Assembly: GCA_026419575.1 (NCBI GenBank)
Contig: JANZZC010000153.1
Location: forward strand, 1-33,826
Direction of reading: 5' to 3'
Length of the DNA stretch: 33,826 bases
DNA from: Thermomicrobium sp.
GTDB lineage: Bacteria; Chloroflexota; Chloroflexia; Thermomicrobiales; Thermomicrobiaceae
Position 1 is the stretch's first letter. Each line of letters starts with the position of its first letter. The notes beneath the pieces are model-generated. The model had not been told where the DNA came from and did not search any database. It was given only the letters and a program-made list of their open reading frames with translations. Position numbers and translations under genes: made by a program. Below are positions 7,012-14,036 of the stretch, piece by piece.

Positions 7012-8299
7012 GCCCGACCCCCACGTAGACGAAGCCGAGCGCCCGTACCTCGGCTGGCTCGTAGATATTCCGCCCGTCCAGAATGATCGGCGTCCGCATG
7101 AGCGCTCGTACGCGCTGGAGATCGGCTTGCTTGAACTCGTTCCACGGCGTCGCGATGAGCAAGGCATCGGCGCCCGCGACGGCGGAGTACGGATCGGGAG
7201 CGTACCGGGCTTCCGGGACTTCACGAGCCGCGTTGGCTATCGCAGCCGGATCGTACGCCGTCACGATCGCGCCGCGGTGGAGCAGCATGCGCAGGACGTC
7301 CAGCGCCGGCGATTCGCGGACATCGTCGGTATCCTGCTTGAACGCGAGTCCCCACAGGGCGATCGGCCGTCCGTGCAGGTCGCCGAGCAGGTCCTGCAGT
7401 TTGCGGACGAAGCGCCGTCGTTGATCCTGATTGATCTCCAGAACCGCGTGCAGGAGTTGGGGGTGACATCCGACTTCTTCGGCCATGTACGCCAAGGCAC
7501 GCACGTCCTTCGGAAAACAGCTGCCACCGAAACCCAGGCCGGCTTCGAGGAAAAGCGGGCCGATCCGTGGATCGTATCCCATCCCTTGGGCGACGATCTT
7601 GACGTCAGCCCCGACTTGCTCGCAGATCTGCGCGATCTCGTTGATGAAGCTGATGCGGGTCGCGAGAATCGCGTTGGAAGCGTACTTGATCATTTCGGCG
7701 CTGCGACGATCGGTGATGAGAATCGGCGCATTGAGGACGCGGTAGAGCTCAGCGACGCGCTCGGCTGCCTCCCGATCCTCGGCCCCCAGGACGATCCGAC
7801 TCGGATGGAAAACGTCGTGCACGGCCGAGCCCTCGCGCAGGAACTCGGGATTGCTGACGACAGCGAAGGTGGCTTCCGGAGGTTTCACCTGCTCGATCAA
7901 TGTCGAAACGAAGTCTCCCGAACCGATCGGCATCGTACTCTTGTTGACGATGATGGTGTGTCCGCGCAAGTGTCGACCGATCGTCTCGGCTGCTGCGCGG
8001 ACCGCGCGCATGTCGGCGTCCCCGTCGACGGTCGACGGTGTCCCGACGCAGATGAAGACGAACTCGGCATCGGGAATCGCCTCCTCGTACTCCGTGGTGA
8101 AGTGGAGACGCCCGGCATCCATGTTCCGGCGGATCAGCTCCTGGAGTCCCGGCTCGTAGATCGGGAGGATTCCCTGCCGGAGCTTCTCGACCTTCTCCCG
8201 ATCGATGTCGATGCCCCAGACGCAGTTGCCGAGGTCAGCAAAAGCGCCGCCGTACACGAGCCCGACGTACCCGAGGCCGACGATCACGATCCGCGCCAC
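7001..8299 (-). CDS. UDP-glucose/GDP-mannose dehydrogenase family, probable UDP-glucose 6-dehydrogenase
   Basis: NAD-dependent four-electron oxidation of a nucleotide sugar to its uronic acid, feeding polysaccharide or cell-wall synthesis. The Rossmann motif IVIVGLGYVGLVYGGAFADLG opens the protein; VFICVGTPST, VNKSTMPIGSGD, SNPEFLREGSAV, the SAEMIKYASNA helix and the catalytic GFGGSCFPKD (Cys261) follow, with the C-terminal ALWGLAFKQDTDDVRESPAL motif. At 432 residues it is standard. The GTG at 8299 is used because GAGAAGGGG lies 5 bases upstream and the Rossmann fold starts at once. It follows acylphosphatase by 20 bases. A UDP-glucose preference is the commonest reading, but UDP-mannosamine or GDP-mannose relatives share these motifs. 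Confidence 0.88.
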   Translation of the reverse strand: MARIVIVGLGYVGLVYGGAFADLGNCVWGIDIDREKVEKLRQGILPIYEPGLQELIRRNMDAGRLHFTTEYEEAIPDAEFVFICVGTPSTVDGDADMRAVRAAAETIGRHLRGHTIIVNKSTMPIGSGDFVSTLIEQVKPPEATFAVVSNPEFLREGSAVHDVFHPSRIVLGAEDREAAERVAELYRVLNAPILITDRRSAEMIKYASNAILATRISFINEIAQICEQVGADVKIVAQGMGYDPRIGPLFLEAGLGFGGSCFPKDVRALAYMAEEVGCHPQLLHAVLEINQDQRRRFVRKLQDLLGDLHGRPIALWGLAFKQDTDDVRESPALDVLRMLLHRGAIVTAYDPAAIANAAREVPEARYAPDPYSAVAGADALLIATPWNEFKQADLQRVRALMRTPIILDGRNIYEPAEVRALGFVYVGVGRGH

Positions 8300-8319
8300 G
8301 TTCGCCCCTTCTCGCGCTT

Positions 8320-8604
8320 CTACCGTCGAACACTGAAGTCGGTATACGTTCCGGTCGGTTCGACCCAGGTGCACTCGACGCGCTCGACCCAGGCCCCGGG
8401 CGGCCCGACCCGGACCCGCTCAGCGAGACGCTCGAGCGCAGGCCGCGGGCCCTCGGCCCAGAGCTCCACCGACCGGCCGTCCGGTCGATTGCGCACCCAG
8501 CCGACGACACCGAGACGTTCCGCCTCGTCGACGACGAAGAATCGGAAGCCGACGCCTTGGACGCGGCCGTAGACGATGCAGTGAAGCGCGCCCCGCTCGC
8601 TCAT
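8320..8604 (-). CDS. acyP: Acylphosphatase
   Basis: Small enzyme of 94 residues that hydrolyses acyl phosphates. The family signature is present: HCIVYGRVQGVGFRFFVVDEA with the phosphate-binding Arg, then GWVRNRPDGRSVELWAEGP with the catalytic Asn, and the closing TDFSVRR strand. The ATG at 8604 overlaps the tgt stop as ATGA, with AAGGAG 6 bases upstream inside tgt, so translation is probably coupled. It is embedded between tgt and ugd, and I see no functional link to either. Confidence 0.92.
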   Translation of the reverse strand: MSERGALHCIVYGRVQGVGFRFFVVDEAERLGVVGWVRNRPDGRSVELWAEGPRPALERLAERVRVGPPGAWVERVECTWVEPTGTYTDFSVRR

Positions 8605-9776
8605 GATGGCTCCTTCGGCGCCGCGACCGCGATCGAGAACGAGTCTCCGCTCCGGTATCGTGCGAAGAAGGCTTCCATCGCCCGTGCGAAGGTACCGGCG
8701 GCGATCGCCGCGCGCATCCTCGCCATCTGATTCTGGATGAAACGGATATTGTGGATCGAGGCGAGACGGTACGCGAGGAGCTCCTTCGCGCGGAACAGGT
8801 GATGGAGATACGCGGCACTGTACCGCTGGCAGGTATAACAATCGCAATGCGCGTCGACCGGTTCGCGCTGGAACTTGTACCGCCCGGAGGTGATATCGAT
8901 CCGACCCTCTTCCGTGAAGAGCGCCCCGTGCCGCGCGAGCCGCGTCGGGAGAACGCAGTCGAACAGATCGACACCGAGTCCGACGGCGTACCAGAGGTCC
9001 TCGGGAGCGCCCACTCCCATGAGGTAACGCGGCCGATCCTCGGGAAGCTCCGCGAGACTGGCGCGGAGCATCGCGGTGAGGAGGTCCTTCGGTTCCCCCA
9101 CGCTCAAACCGCCGATCGCGATGCCATCCACGGGCAAGGAGGCGATGAACGCAGCGCTTTCGCGCCGGCGCTGCTCCGCAAAACCGCCTTGTGCGATGCC
9201 GAACAGGAGCGGCCGTTCCTCCGCCCGGAGCTGCGCCGTGCGAGCAGCGAAACGAGCGATCGCTCGCTGGAGCCAGCAGTGCGTGCGTTCCATCGCCTCC
9301 CGTTGCCGATGCTCCGGTTCTCCGTAACCGACGACGTCGTCGAGCGGCATGATGATGTCGGACCCGAACAGCAGCTGAAGGTCGATCGCGCGTTCCGGCG
9401 TCAACTCATGGAGGGATCCATCGATGTGCGAACGGAACGTGACGCCGTTCTCGCTGACCGATCGGAGCTTAGCCAAGCTGTAGACTTGAAAGCCACCGGA
9501 GTCGGTGAGAATCGGACCGTCCCATCCCATGAACGAGTGGAGGTCACCGACGATCTCGAAAACGGTCGGACCCGGTCGTAGCAAGAGATGGTAGGTATTG
9601 GCCAGGATGATCTCGCTGCCGGTAGCGCGGATCTCTTCCGGCGCGAGCGACTTGACCGACGCTTGGGTACCGACCGGCATGAAGGCTGGGGTGCGCACGA
9701 TCCCGCGGCGTGTCCGGAGGAGCCCCGTCCGCGCCTTGGTCCCGGCATCACGTTCGAGAATCGCGAACGTGCGCAT
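8601..9776 (-). CDS. tgt: tRNA-guanine transglycosylase
   Basis: Exchanges guanine 34 in GUN-anticodon tRNAs for preQ1, a step to queuosine. Motifs are complete: PVGTQASVKSL, ANTYHLLLRPG, TDSGGFQV with catalytic Asp92, FGIAQGG, IGGLSVGEP, and VDLFDCVLPTR with nucleophile Asp263. Zinc ligands are Cys301, Cys303 and Cys306 in CDCYTC plus His332. The 391-residue length is normal. The open frame runs on far upstream of the gene (toward 12449), but that extension is antisense to other genes; the true ATG is at 9776 with GGGAGAGG upstream. It heads the minus-strand operon tgt-acyP-ugd-acpS-nnr-CBS. The tRNA-Asn (GTT) at 20878-20949 is a potential substrate class. No queA or preQ1 biosynthesis gene is in the window. 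Confidence 0.95.
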   Translation of the reverse strand: MRTFAILERDAGTKARTGLLRTRRGIVRTPAFMPVGTQASVKSLAPEEIRATGSEIILANTYHLLLRPGPTVFEIVGDLHSFMGWDGPILTDSGGFQVYSLAKLRSVSENGVTFRSHIDGSLHELTPERAIDLQLLFGSDIIMPLDDVVGYGEPEHRQREAMERTHCWLQRAIARFAARTAQLRAEERPLLFGIAQGGFAEQRRRESAAFIASLPVDGIAIGGLSVGEPKDLLTAMLRASLAELPEDRPRYLMGVGAPEDLWYAVGLGVDLFDCVLPTRLARHGALFTEEGRIDITSGRYKFQREPVDAHCDCYTCQRYSAAYLHHLFRAKELLAYRLASIHNIRFIQNQMARMRAAIAAGTFARAMEAFFARYRSGDSFSIAVAAPKEPS

Positions 9777-9824
9777 GCGCCAGCCTCTCCCGAGCCTCGT
9801 CCAGGGCTCGAGCATCGCGCATCG

Positions 9825-9854
9825 GGTATACCTTTTCGAGCGCCTGGGCGACAA
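9825..9854 (-). promoter_or_regulatory. Possible promoter of the tgt operon
   Basis: On the minus strand TTGTCG (9854-9849) and TATACC (9830-9825) are 18 bases apart, about 50 bases before the tgt ATG. GGTATACC at 9825-9832 is also a perfect palindrome. Moderate match only. Confidence 0.4.
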
Positions 9855-9911
9855 CGAGGAGATTCGTCGGGTGTCGGTCGAACCGTGATGGACCGGGGAC
9901 GGAGCGGTCGC

Positions 9912-10598
9912 GTGTCGAGTCCGGCTCGAATTGGTCGGCAGGCGGTGCTTCGGGCCATCGAGCTCTTCTATGGTCCGCTCGCTCCCCTCTACCCGCTGCT
10001 GACCCGGCTGTTGTTCGGCTCCGAGTGGCACGAGTGGAGACGGAGCGTCGAGCCGTGGATCGACGGAGCGGACCTCGTCGCGGACATCGGCTGCGGCCCC
10101 GCCGAACTCGCTGCCGAGCTCGCCGACGAGGGTCGACGCGTCATCGCGATCGATCGTTCTCCCGCGATGCTCCGTGTCGCACGTCGTCACACTGGTCGCC
10201 GCGCTCGCGGAGGGCGTCTCTGGCTGCTCTGCGCGGACGCCCGAGTTCTGCCGCTGCGCGATCGCACGCTCGACGCGGTCGTGATGACGTACCCGACAGC
10301 GGTGTTCCTCGACGCATCGACGCACAGCGAGATCGCGCGCGTCCTCCGGCCGGACGGCGTCTTCGTCGCCGTCGTCGGAGTCCGACCGAAACGATGGCCG
10401 CTCTGGCTGCGACCGTGCGTCCCGCTGCTGCGCCGCATCGTGTCGCTCGACCCCGCCGATCCCGCGAGCGCCTGGCTGGTCCCACCGACCCCAGGCTTCG
10501 TTTCCGGCGACTGGATCCGATACGAGCATCCGACGGGTACGCTGCTGCTCTGGCTGGCACGCGCAGCGGGAAGCTCGGGCGACGGTCACTCCCAGTGA
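9912..10598 (+). CDS. SAM-dependent methyltransferase (class I), function unknown
   Basis: About 228 residues with a Methyltransf_11/25-type Rossmann core: motif I LVADIGCGPAELAAELA, then VIAIDRSPAMLRVAR, the acidic LLCADARVLPLRDRTLDAVV and the motif-IV region ARVLRPDGVFVAVVG. The N-terminus has FYGPLAPLYPLLTRLLFG, similar to membrane-proximal or ubiquinone/menaquinone-type methyltransferases, but that is not decisive. The GTG at 9912 is chosen because GGAG lies 7 bases before it; an ATG at 9888 is possible. The gene diverges from tgt and its last 13 bases overlap the end of the convergent TatA-type gene. Substrate cannot be named. Confidence 0.75.
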   Translation: MSSPARIGRQAVLRAIELFYGPLAPLYPLLTRLLFGSEWHEWRRSVEPWIDGADLVADIGCGPAELAAELADEGRRVIAIDRSPAMLRVARRHTGRRARGGRLWLLCADARVLPLRDRTLDAVVMTYPTAVFLDASTHSEIARVLRPDGVFVAVVGVRPKRWPLWLRPCVPLLRRIVSLDPADPASAWLVPPTPGFVSGDWIRYEHPTGTLLLWLARAAGSSGDGHSQ

Positions 10599-11113
10599 CC
10601 GTCGCTGCTCGCCGGTGCGCTGGTCTTCGGGCTGCCCGGCGACTCGAGGAGATTCTCCAGATCGACGAGATCGGCGAGGGGATCGTCCTTCGTCGCCTCC
10701 CGCCTGCCGTTCCCGCTCGGAGACGTAACGGGCATCTCGGTCGCTACCGAGGTGGCCGCTCGCGTGGCGGCGGAGCTTGCGCCGGGATCCTTCGGCGTCG
10801 TCGCCGGTGCCAGGGCTTGATCGGCTCGTACCGTCTGCGCCACTTCCTGCGTCGCTGAGGCGATTTCCCCGAGCGCTGCACGCGTCTCGTCTTGAACCGC
10901 GAGCACGGACGCCGTCACTTCCGCTGTACTGGCCTGAACCTCGCGGAACGCCTGCTCGAACTCGCTCGTCAGCTCGCGGGTTGCGGCACGGAACTCGCGC
11001 ACCGCACGGCCGATACCCTGGGCGATTTCCGGGAGTTTGCCAGGGCCGAACAGAATGAGTGCGAGCATCATGATCACCAGGATCTCGGGGATGCCCATTC
11101 CGAAGAAGTCCAT
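10586..11113 (-). CDS. Twin-arginine translocase TatA/TatB-type protein with long C-terminal tail
   Basis: Sec-independent export component. Residues 1-25 hold the short N-terminal helix (MDFFGMGIPEILVIMMLALILFG), then the hinge FGPGKLPEIAQGIG and the amphipathic helix AVREFRAATRELTSEFEQAF. The FGPGKLPE hinge is TatA-like, while the 175-residue length and coiled, Ala/Thr/Glu-rich tail are more like TatB. The tail (about 60-175) has two parts: a helical stretch of ASTAEVTAS/ATQEVAQT type and a disordered Pro/Ser/Thr end. The ATG at 11113 has GGGAG 6 bases upstream. The glycosyltransferase gene diverges from it. A second, 60-residue TatA is at 28876-29058. tatC is not in the window. Confidence 0.85.
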   Translation of the reverse strand: MDFFGMGIPEILVIMMLALILFGPGKLPEIAQGIGRAVREFRAATRELTSEFEQAFREVQASTAEVTASVLAVQDETRAALGEIASATQEVAQTVRADQALAPATTPKDPGASSAATRAATSVATEMPVTSPSGNGRREATKDDPLADLVDLENLLESPGSPKTSAPASSDGHWE

Positions 11114-11184
11114 AGCGCTCCCTCGTCGTTCGGCGGTGCCGTCGAGCCGACCTTCCCGTCGGAAGCATCGAGCCTCGCCTAGCA

Positions 11185-11192
11185 AGTATAAC
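11185..11192. promoter_or_regulatory. Overlapping divergent -10 elements
   Basis: AGTATAAC reads TATAAC (11187-11192) on the plus strand toward the glycosyltransferase (ATG 11217) and TATACT (11190-11185) on the minus strand toward the TatA-type gene (ATG 11113). No strong -35 box is visible for either. Overlap means polymerase could use only one at a time. Confidence 0.45.
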
Positions 11193-11216
11193 CCTGTGAG
11201 TGACGAGGAGGGCGGC

Positions 11217-12344
11217 ATGCGGCCCACCACGATCGTGCTCGACGGCAGGATTCTCGCCTACCGGCGTGGCGGGATCGCTCGTTACGTCGAGTGCTTGGCT
11301 CGATCCATCGCCGAATGCCGTGATATCGATGGAGACGCACTGGAGTGCAAGCTTTTGACCAATCGTCCGCTCCCTTCGTCGCCTCTCCCGACGATCCGCT
11401 GCCTGACTCCCCCGCACCATCGTTTCGAGGTCTGGACGCTCGCTATCGAGCTCGCTCGGCGACGACCGTCGCTCTTCCACGCGACCGATTTCGTGCTTCC
11501 CGTACTGCCGCGTTCCGTGCGTGGTATCGTGACCATACACGATCTCGCTTTCCTCGATGCTCCGCACGAACTCGCGCCCGAGGCGTATCGCTACTACGTG
11601 AGGACCTTGTCGCGCGCTCGCAAGGCGGATCGGGTGATCGCGGATTCTCGGGCGACGGCAGCGAAGATCGTCGAGCGCTGCCCGGAACTCATGGACCGCG
11701 TGCGTGTGGTGCACCTCGGTGTCGATCGTCGATGGTTCGCTTTTCCTCCAGGGGCCGACGAGATACTGACGGAACGCCTCGGAGACCTCGCCACGCGTCC
11801 GCTCGTGCTCGCTGTCGGGACCGTCGAGCCACGCAAGCGCTACGATCTGCTTCTCGACACCTTCCGCTTGCTGCGCGAAGAGCTGGGTGGAGAACCGTTC
11901 TTGGTCGTCGTCGGGCAGCGCGGCTGGCGAGCGGAGGCGACCGCGGCGCGCCTTCGTCGGGAAGAGGCCAAAGGGACGCTGCGCTGGCTCGAGGACGCCG
12001 ACGATGCGGTGCTGCAAGCCCTGTATTCCCGCAGTTCGCTCCTGGTCGTCGCCAGCCGGGACGAGGGGTTCTGTCTCCCGGCGCTGGAGGCGCTCGCTGC
12101 TGGCCTGCCCGTGGTAGCCTTCGCGGTCGGGGCGCTGCCGGAAGTGCTCGGAGACGCGGCCCTCCTCGTGACCGAAGAAACACCGGAGGCGCTCGCGACG
12201 GCGTGCGTCCAGGTGCTTCGGGATGCGCACCTCCGGCAGCAGCTGAGTGCTCGGGGCAGGGTACGTGCGCAGCAGTTCTCGTGGGAGAAGACTGCCCGGG
12301 AGACGCTCCGCGTGTACCGGGAGGTACTGCAGGATGGCTTCTGA
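11217..12344 (+). CDS. GT4-family glycosyltransferase
   Basis: 375-residue GT-B fold enzyme of the family that uses nucleotide-sugar donors with retention of configuration. The N-terminal acceptor domain begins TTIVLDGRILAYRRGGIARYVE, a typical start for mannosyl/rhamnosyl transferases, with a conserved VTIHDLAFLDAP. The donor domain has LVLAVGTVEPRKRYDLLLDTF, LVVVGQRGW, and the EGFCLPALEALAAGLPVVAF segment carrying the E-x7-E pair. The ATG at 11217 follows GAGGAGG by 5 bases. It overlaps pth by 11 bases, so the two share a transcript. The sugar and acceptor are unknown. UDP-glucuronate from the dehydrogenase at 7001-8299 would be one possible donor, but that link is a guess. Confidence 0.85.
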   Translation: MRPTTIVLDGRILAYRRGGIARYVECLARSIAECRDIDGDALECKLLTNRPLPSSPLPTIRCLTPPHHRFEVWTLAIELARRRPSLFHATDFVLPVLPRSVRGIVTIHDLAFLDAPHELAPEAYRYYVRTLSRARKADRVIADSRATAAKIVERCPELMDRVRVVHLGVDRRWFAFPPGADEILTERLGDLATRPLVLAVGTVEPRKRYDLLLDTFRLLREELGGEPFLVVVGQRGWRAEATAARLRREEAKGTLRWLEDADDAVLQALYSRSSLLVVASRDEGFCLPALEALAAGLPVVAFAVGALPEVLGDAALLVTEETPEALATACVQVLRDAHLRQQLSARGRVRAQQFSWEKTARETLRVYREVLQDGF

Positions 12345-12942
12345 CCGTTGGATGATCGTCGGTCTGGGAAATCCCGGGCCACGGTATGCCGAAACGCGGC
12401 ACAACGTCGGCTTCTGGGTGGTCGATCGCGTCGCCGGTCGGCTCGGCATCCAGCGATTCGAACGCCGCTTCGATGGCGAGTTCGCGAGTTACGCCGAGGG
12501 AAGTCGGTCGCTCCTTTTGCTCAAGCCGCTCACCTACATGAACCTCAGCGGGCGGTCGGTGCGTCGAGCAGTGGACTGGTACAAGCTCCCGCTCGAGCGA
12601 CTCCTGGTGGTTCATGACGACATGGATCTCCCGCTCGGCACGCTGCGCTTGCGGCTGGGCGGGAGCTCCGCTGGACATCACGGCGTGGAGTCGATCATCG
12701 CCGAACTCGGAAGCGACCGCTTCGCGCGTCTGCGCATCGGCATCGGGCGACCGCCGGCGCGCGAGCGAGGGCGCTCGTACGTTCTGGAACCGTTTCCGCC
12801 GCACGAGCGTACGCTGGCTGAACGTGTCGCGGAAGTTGCCGCGGAGGCGGCGCTCGTCTGGTACCGTGACGGACTCACCGTCGCGATGAACCGTTTCAAT
12901 GGCATGCGCGTGGGCACGGAAGAGGAGACGCTTGCTCCGTGA
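12334..12942 (+). CDS. pth: Peptidyl-tRNA hydrolase
   Basis: Releases tRNA from peptidyl-tRNA dropped by ribosomes. Residues match bacterial Pth: IVGLGNPGPRYAETRHNVGF (Asn13, catalytic His23), LLKPLTYMNLSG (Asn70), VVHDDMDLPLG (catalytic-support Asp95) and RIGIGRP. At the site that carries Asn in E. coli (Asn114, GGHNG), this protein has His116 within AGHHG. The 202-residue length is normal. The ATG at 12334 has GGGAGG 9 bases upstream and overlaps the glycosyltransferase end; an ATG at 12352 is a fallback. The stop TGA overlaps a GTG that may begin a small ORF (12939-13088). Confidence 0.92.
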   Translation: MASDRWMIVGLGNPGPRYAETRHNVGFWVVDRVAGRLGIQRFERRFDGEFASYAEGSRSLLLLKPLTYMNLSGRSVRRAVDWYKLPLERLLVVHDDMDLPLGTLRLRLGGSSAGHHGVESIIAELGSDRFARLRIGIGRPPARERGRSYVLEPFPPHERTLAERVAEVAAEAALVWYRDGLTVAMNRFNGMRVGTEEETLAP

Positions 12943-13088
12943 CGGCTCCGCTAGGGACAATTGCGACGGAGTCCGAGATCCTGGCGCGTACCGGGAAGTT
13001 CCTGGCGTGGTGCCTGGAGCGGAGCGAGGCGAAAGTGGAGGAAATCGCATGGCGATCGATCAGGGACAGAATCAGCGCGGTTATTTGA
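12939..13088 (+). CDS. Possible 49-residue ORF coupled to pth
   Basis: A GTG at 12939 overlaps the pth stop as GTGA and opens a frame of 49 codons ending at TGA 13086-13088. AGGAG lies 11 bases upstream inside pth, which is a long but usable spacing. The product begins MTAPLGTIATESEILAR and continues with an amphipathic, Glu/Arg/Trp-containing helix such as EAKVEEIAWRSIRD. About three quarters of third codon positions are G or C, as expected for coding DNA here. It overlaps the start of the CobO-like gene by 40 bases in another frame, which counts against it. No family is recognised. Without it, 12943-13048 would be a 106-base gap inside a tight operon. Confidence 0.33.
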   Translation: MTAPLGTIATESEILARTGKFLAWCLERSEAKVEEIAWRSIRDRISAVI

Positions 13089-13594
13089 TGCTCCTCGTCG
13101 GCGACGAACGCCGGACCTCCGACGCCGCACTCGGTATCGCTTTGCGAGGAGCCGGGCACGGTTTGCGCGTGCACATCATCGAGTTCCTGAAGACGGGTCG
13201 TGAACGCGGAGAGGTCGCGGCCGTCTCCTTTCTGACCGGCGTCACGCTGTCTCAGTACGGGATGATCGACATCCGAACGCGTCCGGAAGAGTTGCGTGGC
13301 CCGGCGATCTCGCCGGAGCGGCTGCAGGCCGCTTTGCGCGAAGCGCGGCAACATGTCCAGTTCCGTGTCACCAACATCCTGATCTTGGACGGACTCCTGA
13401 CGCTCGTCGACGAAGGTATGGTCGAGGACCGCACGATCTTGGAAATCGTCGAAGGCGCAGCAGCCTGGACGGACATTGTGCTCACTGGACGCGCAGCGAC
13501 ACCGGCGTTGCAGGATGCCGCCGACAGCGTAACGCTCATGCAGACGATCAAGGTGCGGGAGCACGAACCGCTCCGGCGCGGGCTGCATTACTGA
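13049..13594 (+). CDS. CobO/BtuR-like protein lacking Walker motifs (probable pseudo-adenosyltransferase)
   Basis: 181 residues with the overall fold signature of CobO/BtuR corrinoid adenosyltransferases: AALGIALRGAGHGLRVHIIEFLK after the first strand, TNILILDGLLTLVDEGMV, the TDIVLTGRAATPALQDAADSVTLMQTIK segment and a terminal RRGLHY. The ATP-binding features are gone: the family GxGKGKT/S loop is replaced by VGDERRTSDA (residues 17-26), the Walker B LDE is LDG (113-115), and the GxGFTW corrinoid loop is not recognisable. Neighbouring motifs keep the frame and no frame change restores a P-loop, so this is divergence, not a sequencing slip. The ATG at 13049 has GGAGG 7 bases upstream. The next two genes encode a B12-binding mutase module and a MeaB-type GTPase, so a corrinoid-handling role is likely, but adenosyl transfer from ATP is not. 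Confidence 0.75.
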   Translation: MAIDQGQNQRGYLMLLVGDERRTSDAALGIALRGAGHGLRVHIIEFLKTGRERGEVAAVSFLTGVTLSQYGMIDIRTRPEELRGPAISPERLQAALREARQHVQFRVTNILILDGLLTLVDEGMVEDRTILEIVEGAAAWTDIVLTGRAATPALQDAADSVTLMQTIKVREHEPLRRGLHY

Positions 13595-13615
13595 TCGAGC
13601 GGAGGTGCGAGGCTC

Positions 13616-14035
13616 ATGGACGATCGACGGATCCGTGTACTGATCGCGAAGCCCGGGTTGGACGGTCACGATCGCGGGGCCAAGGTGCTCGCGAGGGCAT
13701 TGCGTGACGCGGGAATGGAGGTTATCTACACCGGGCTCTTCCAAACCCCCGAATCGATCGCCTGCACGGCTGCGGACGAAGACGTCGACGTCGTCGGACT
13801 CAGCATCCTTTCGGGCGCGCACAACCAGCTCGTGCCAGAGGTCATCGAAGCGCTCCGCGCTGTCGGAAAGGGCGATGTGTTGATTCTGGTCGGCGGGATC
13901 ATTCCGCAAGAAGATATTCCCTACCTCGAGCAACGCGGCGTCCATGCCGTGTTCGGCCCTGGGACCCCGCTCTCGACCATCGTCGACTACATCAGAACGA
14001 ACGTCGAACCCCGATTGTCGCAGGCGAGCCGGTGA
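13616..14035 (+). CDS. Stand-alone B12-binding subunit of a methylmalonyl-CoA-type mutase
   Basis: 139-residue cobalamin-binding Rossmann domain equivalent to the C-terminal part of methylmalonyl-CoA mutase. The base-off/His-on signature is intact: [20 protein letters not shown] with DxHxxG at residues 16-21 and cobalt ligand His18, then [12 protein letters not shown] and [20 protein letters not shown]. As a free subunit it should pair with a separate substrate-binding chain (McmA or HcmA type), which is not in the window. The ATG at 13616 is 10 bases after GGAGG. It lies 21 bases after the CobO-like gene and 1 base before the GTPase gene. Methylmalonyl-CoA, isobutyryl-CoA, ethylmalonyl-CoA and 2-hydroxyisobutyryl-CoA mutase small subunits look alike at this level, so the substrate is open. 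Confidence 0.88.
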   Translation: MDDRRIRVLIAKPGLDGHDRGAKVLARALRDAGMEVIYTGLFQTPESIACTAADEDVDVVGLSILSGAHNQLVPEVIEALRAVGKGDVLILVGGIIPQEDIPYLEQRGVHAVFGPGTPLSTIVDYIRTNVEPRLSQASR

Positions 14036-14036
14036 G

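Noticed and set aside
6932-8572. 546-codon open frame on the plus strand
   Set aside because: Antisense to UDP-glucose dehydrogenase, whose motifs are complete.
8601-12449. Very long open frame on the minus strand upstream of tgt
   Set aside because: Only 8601-9776 encodes TGT. The extension to 12449 is antisense to the methyltransferase, passes through the TatA-type gene in another frame and runs antisense to the glycosyltransferase, has no family motifs, and the true start at 9776 has a good ribosome site.
13100-13135. Frameshift or sequencing error as the cause of the missing P-loop in the CobO-like protein
   Set aside because: The frame is matched to the family on both sides of the loop, and neither other frame gives a GKGKT-type motif there.
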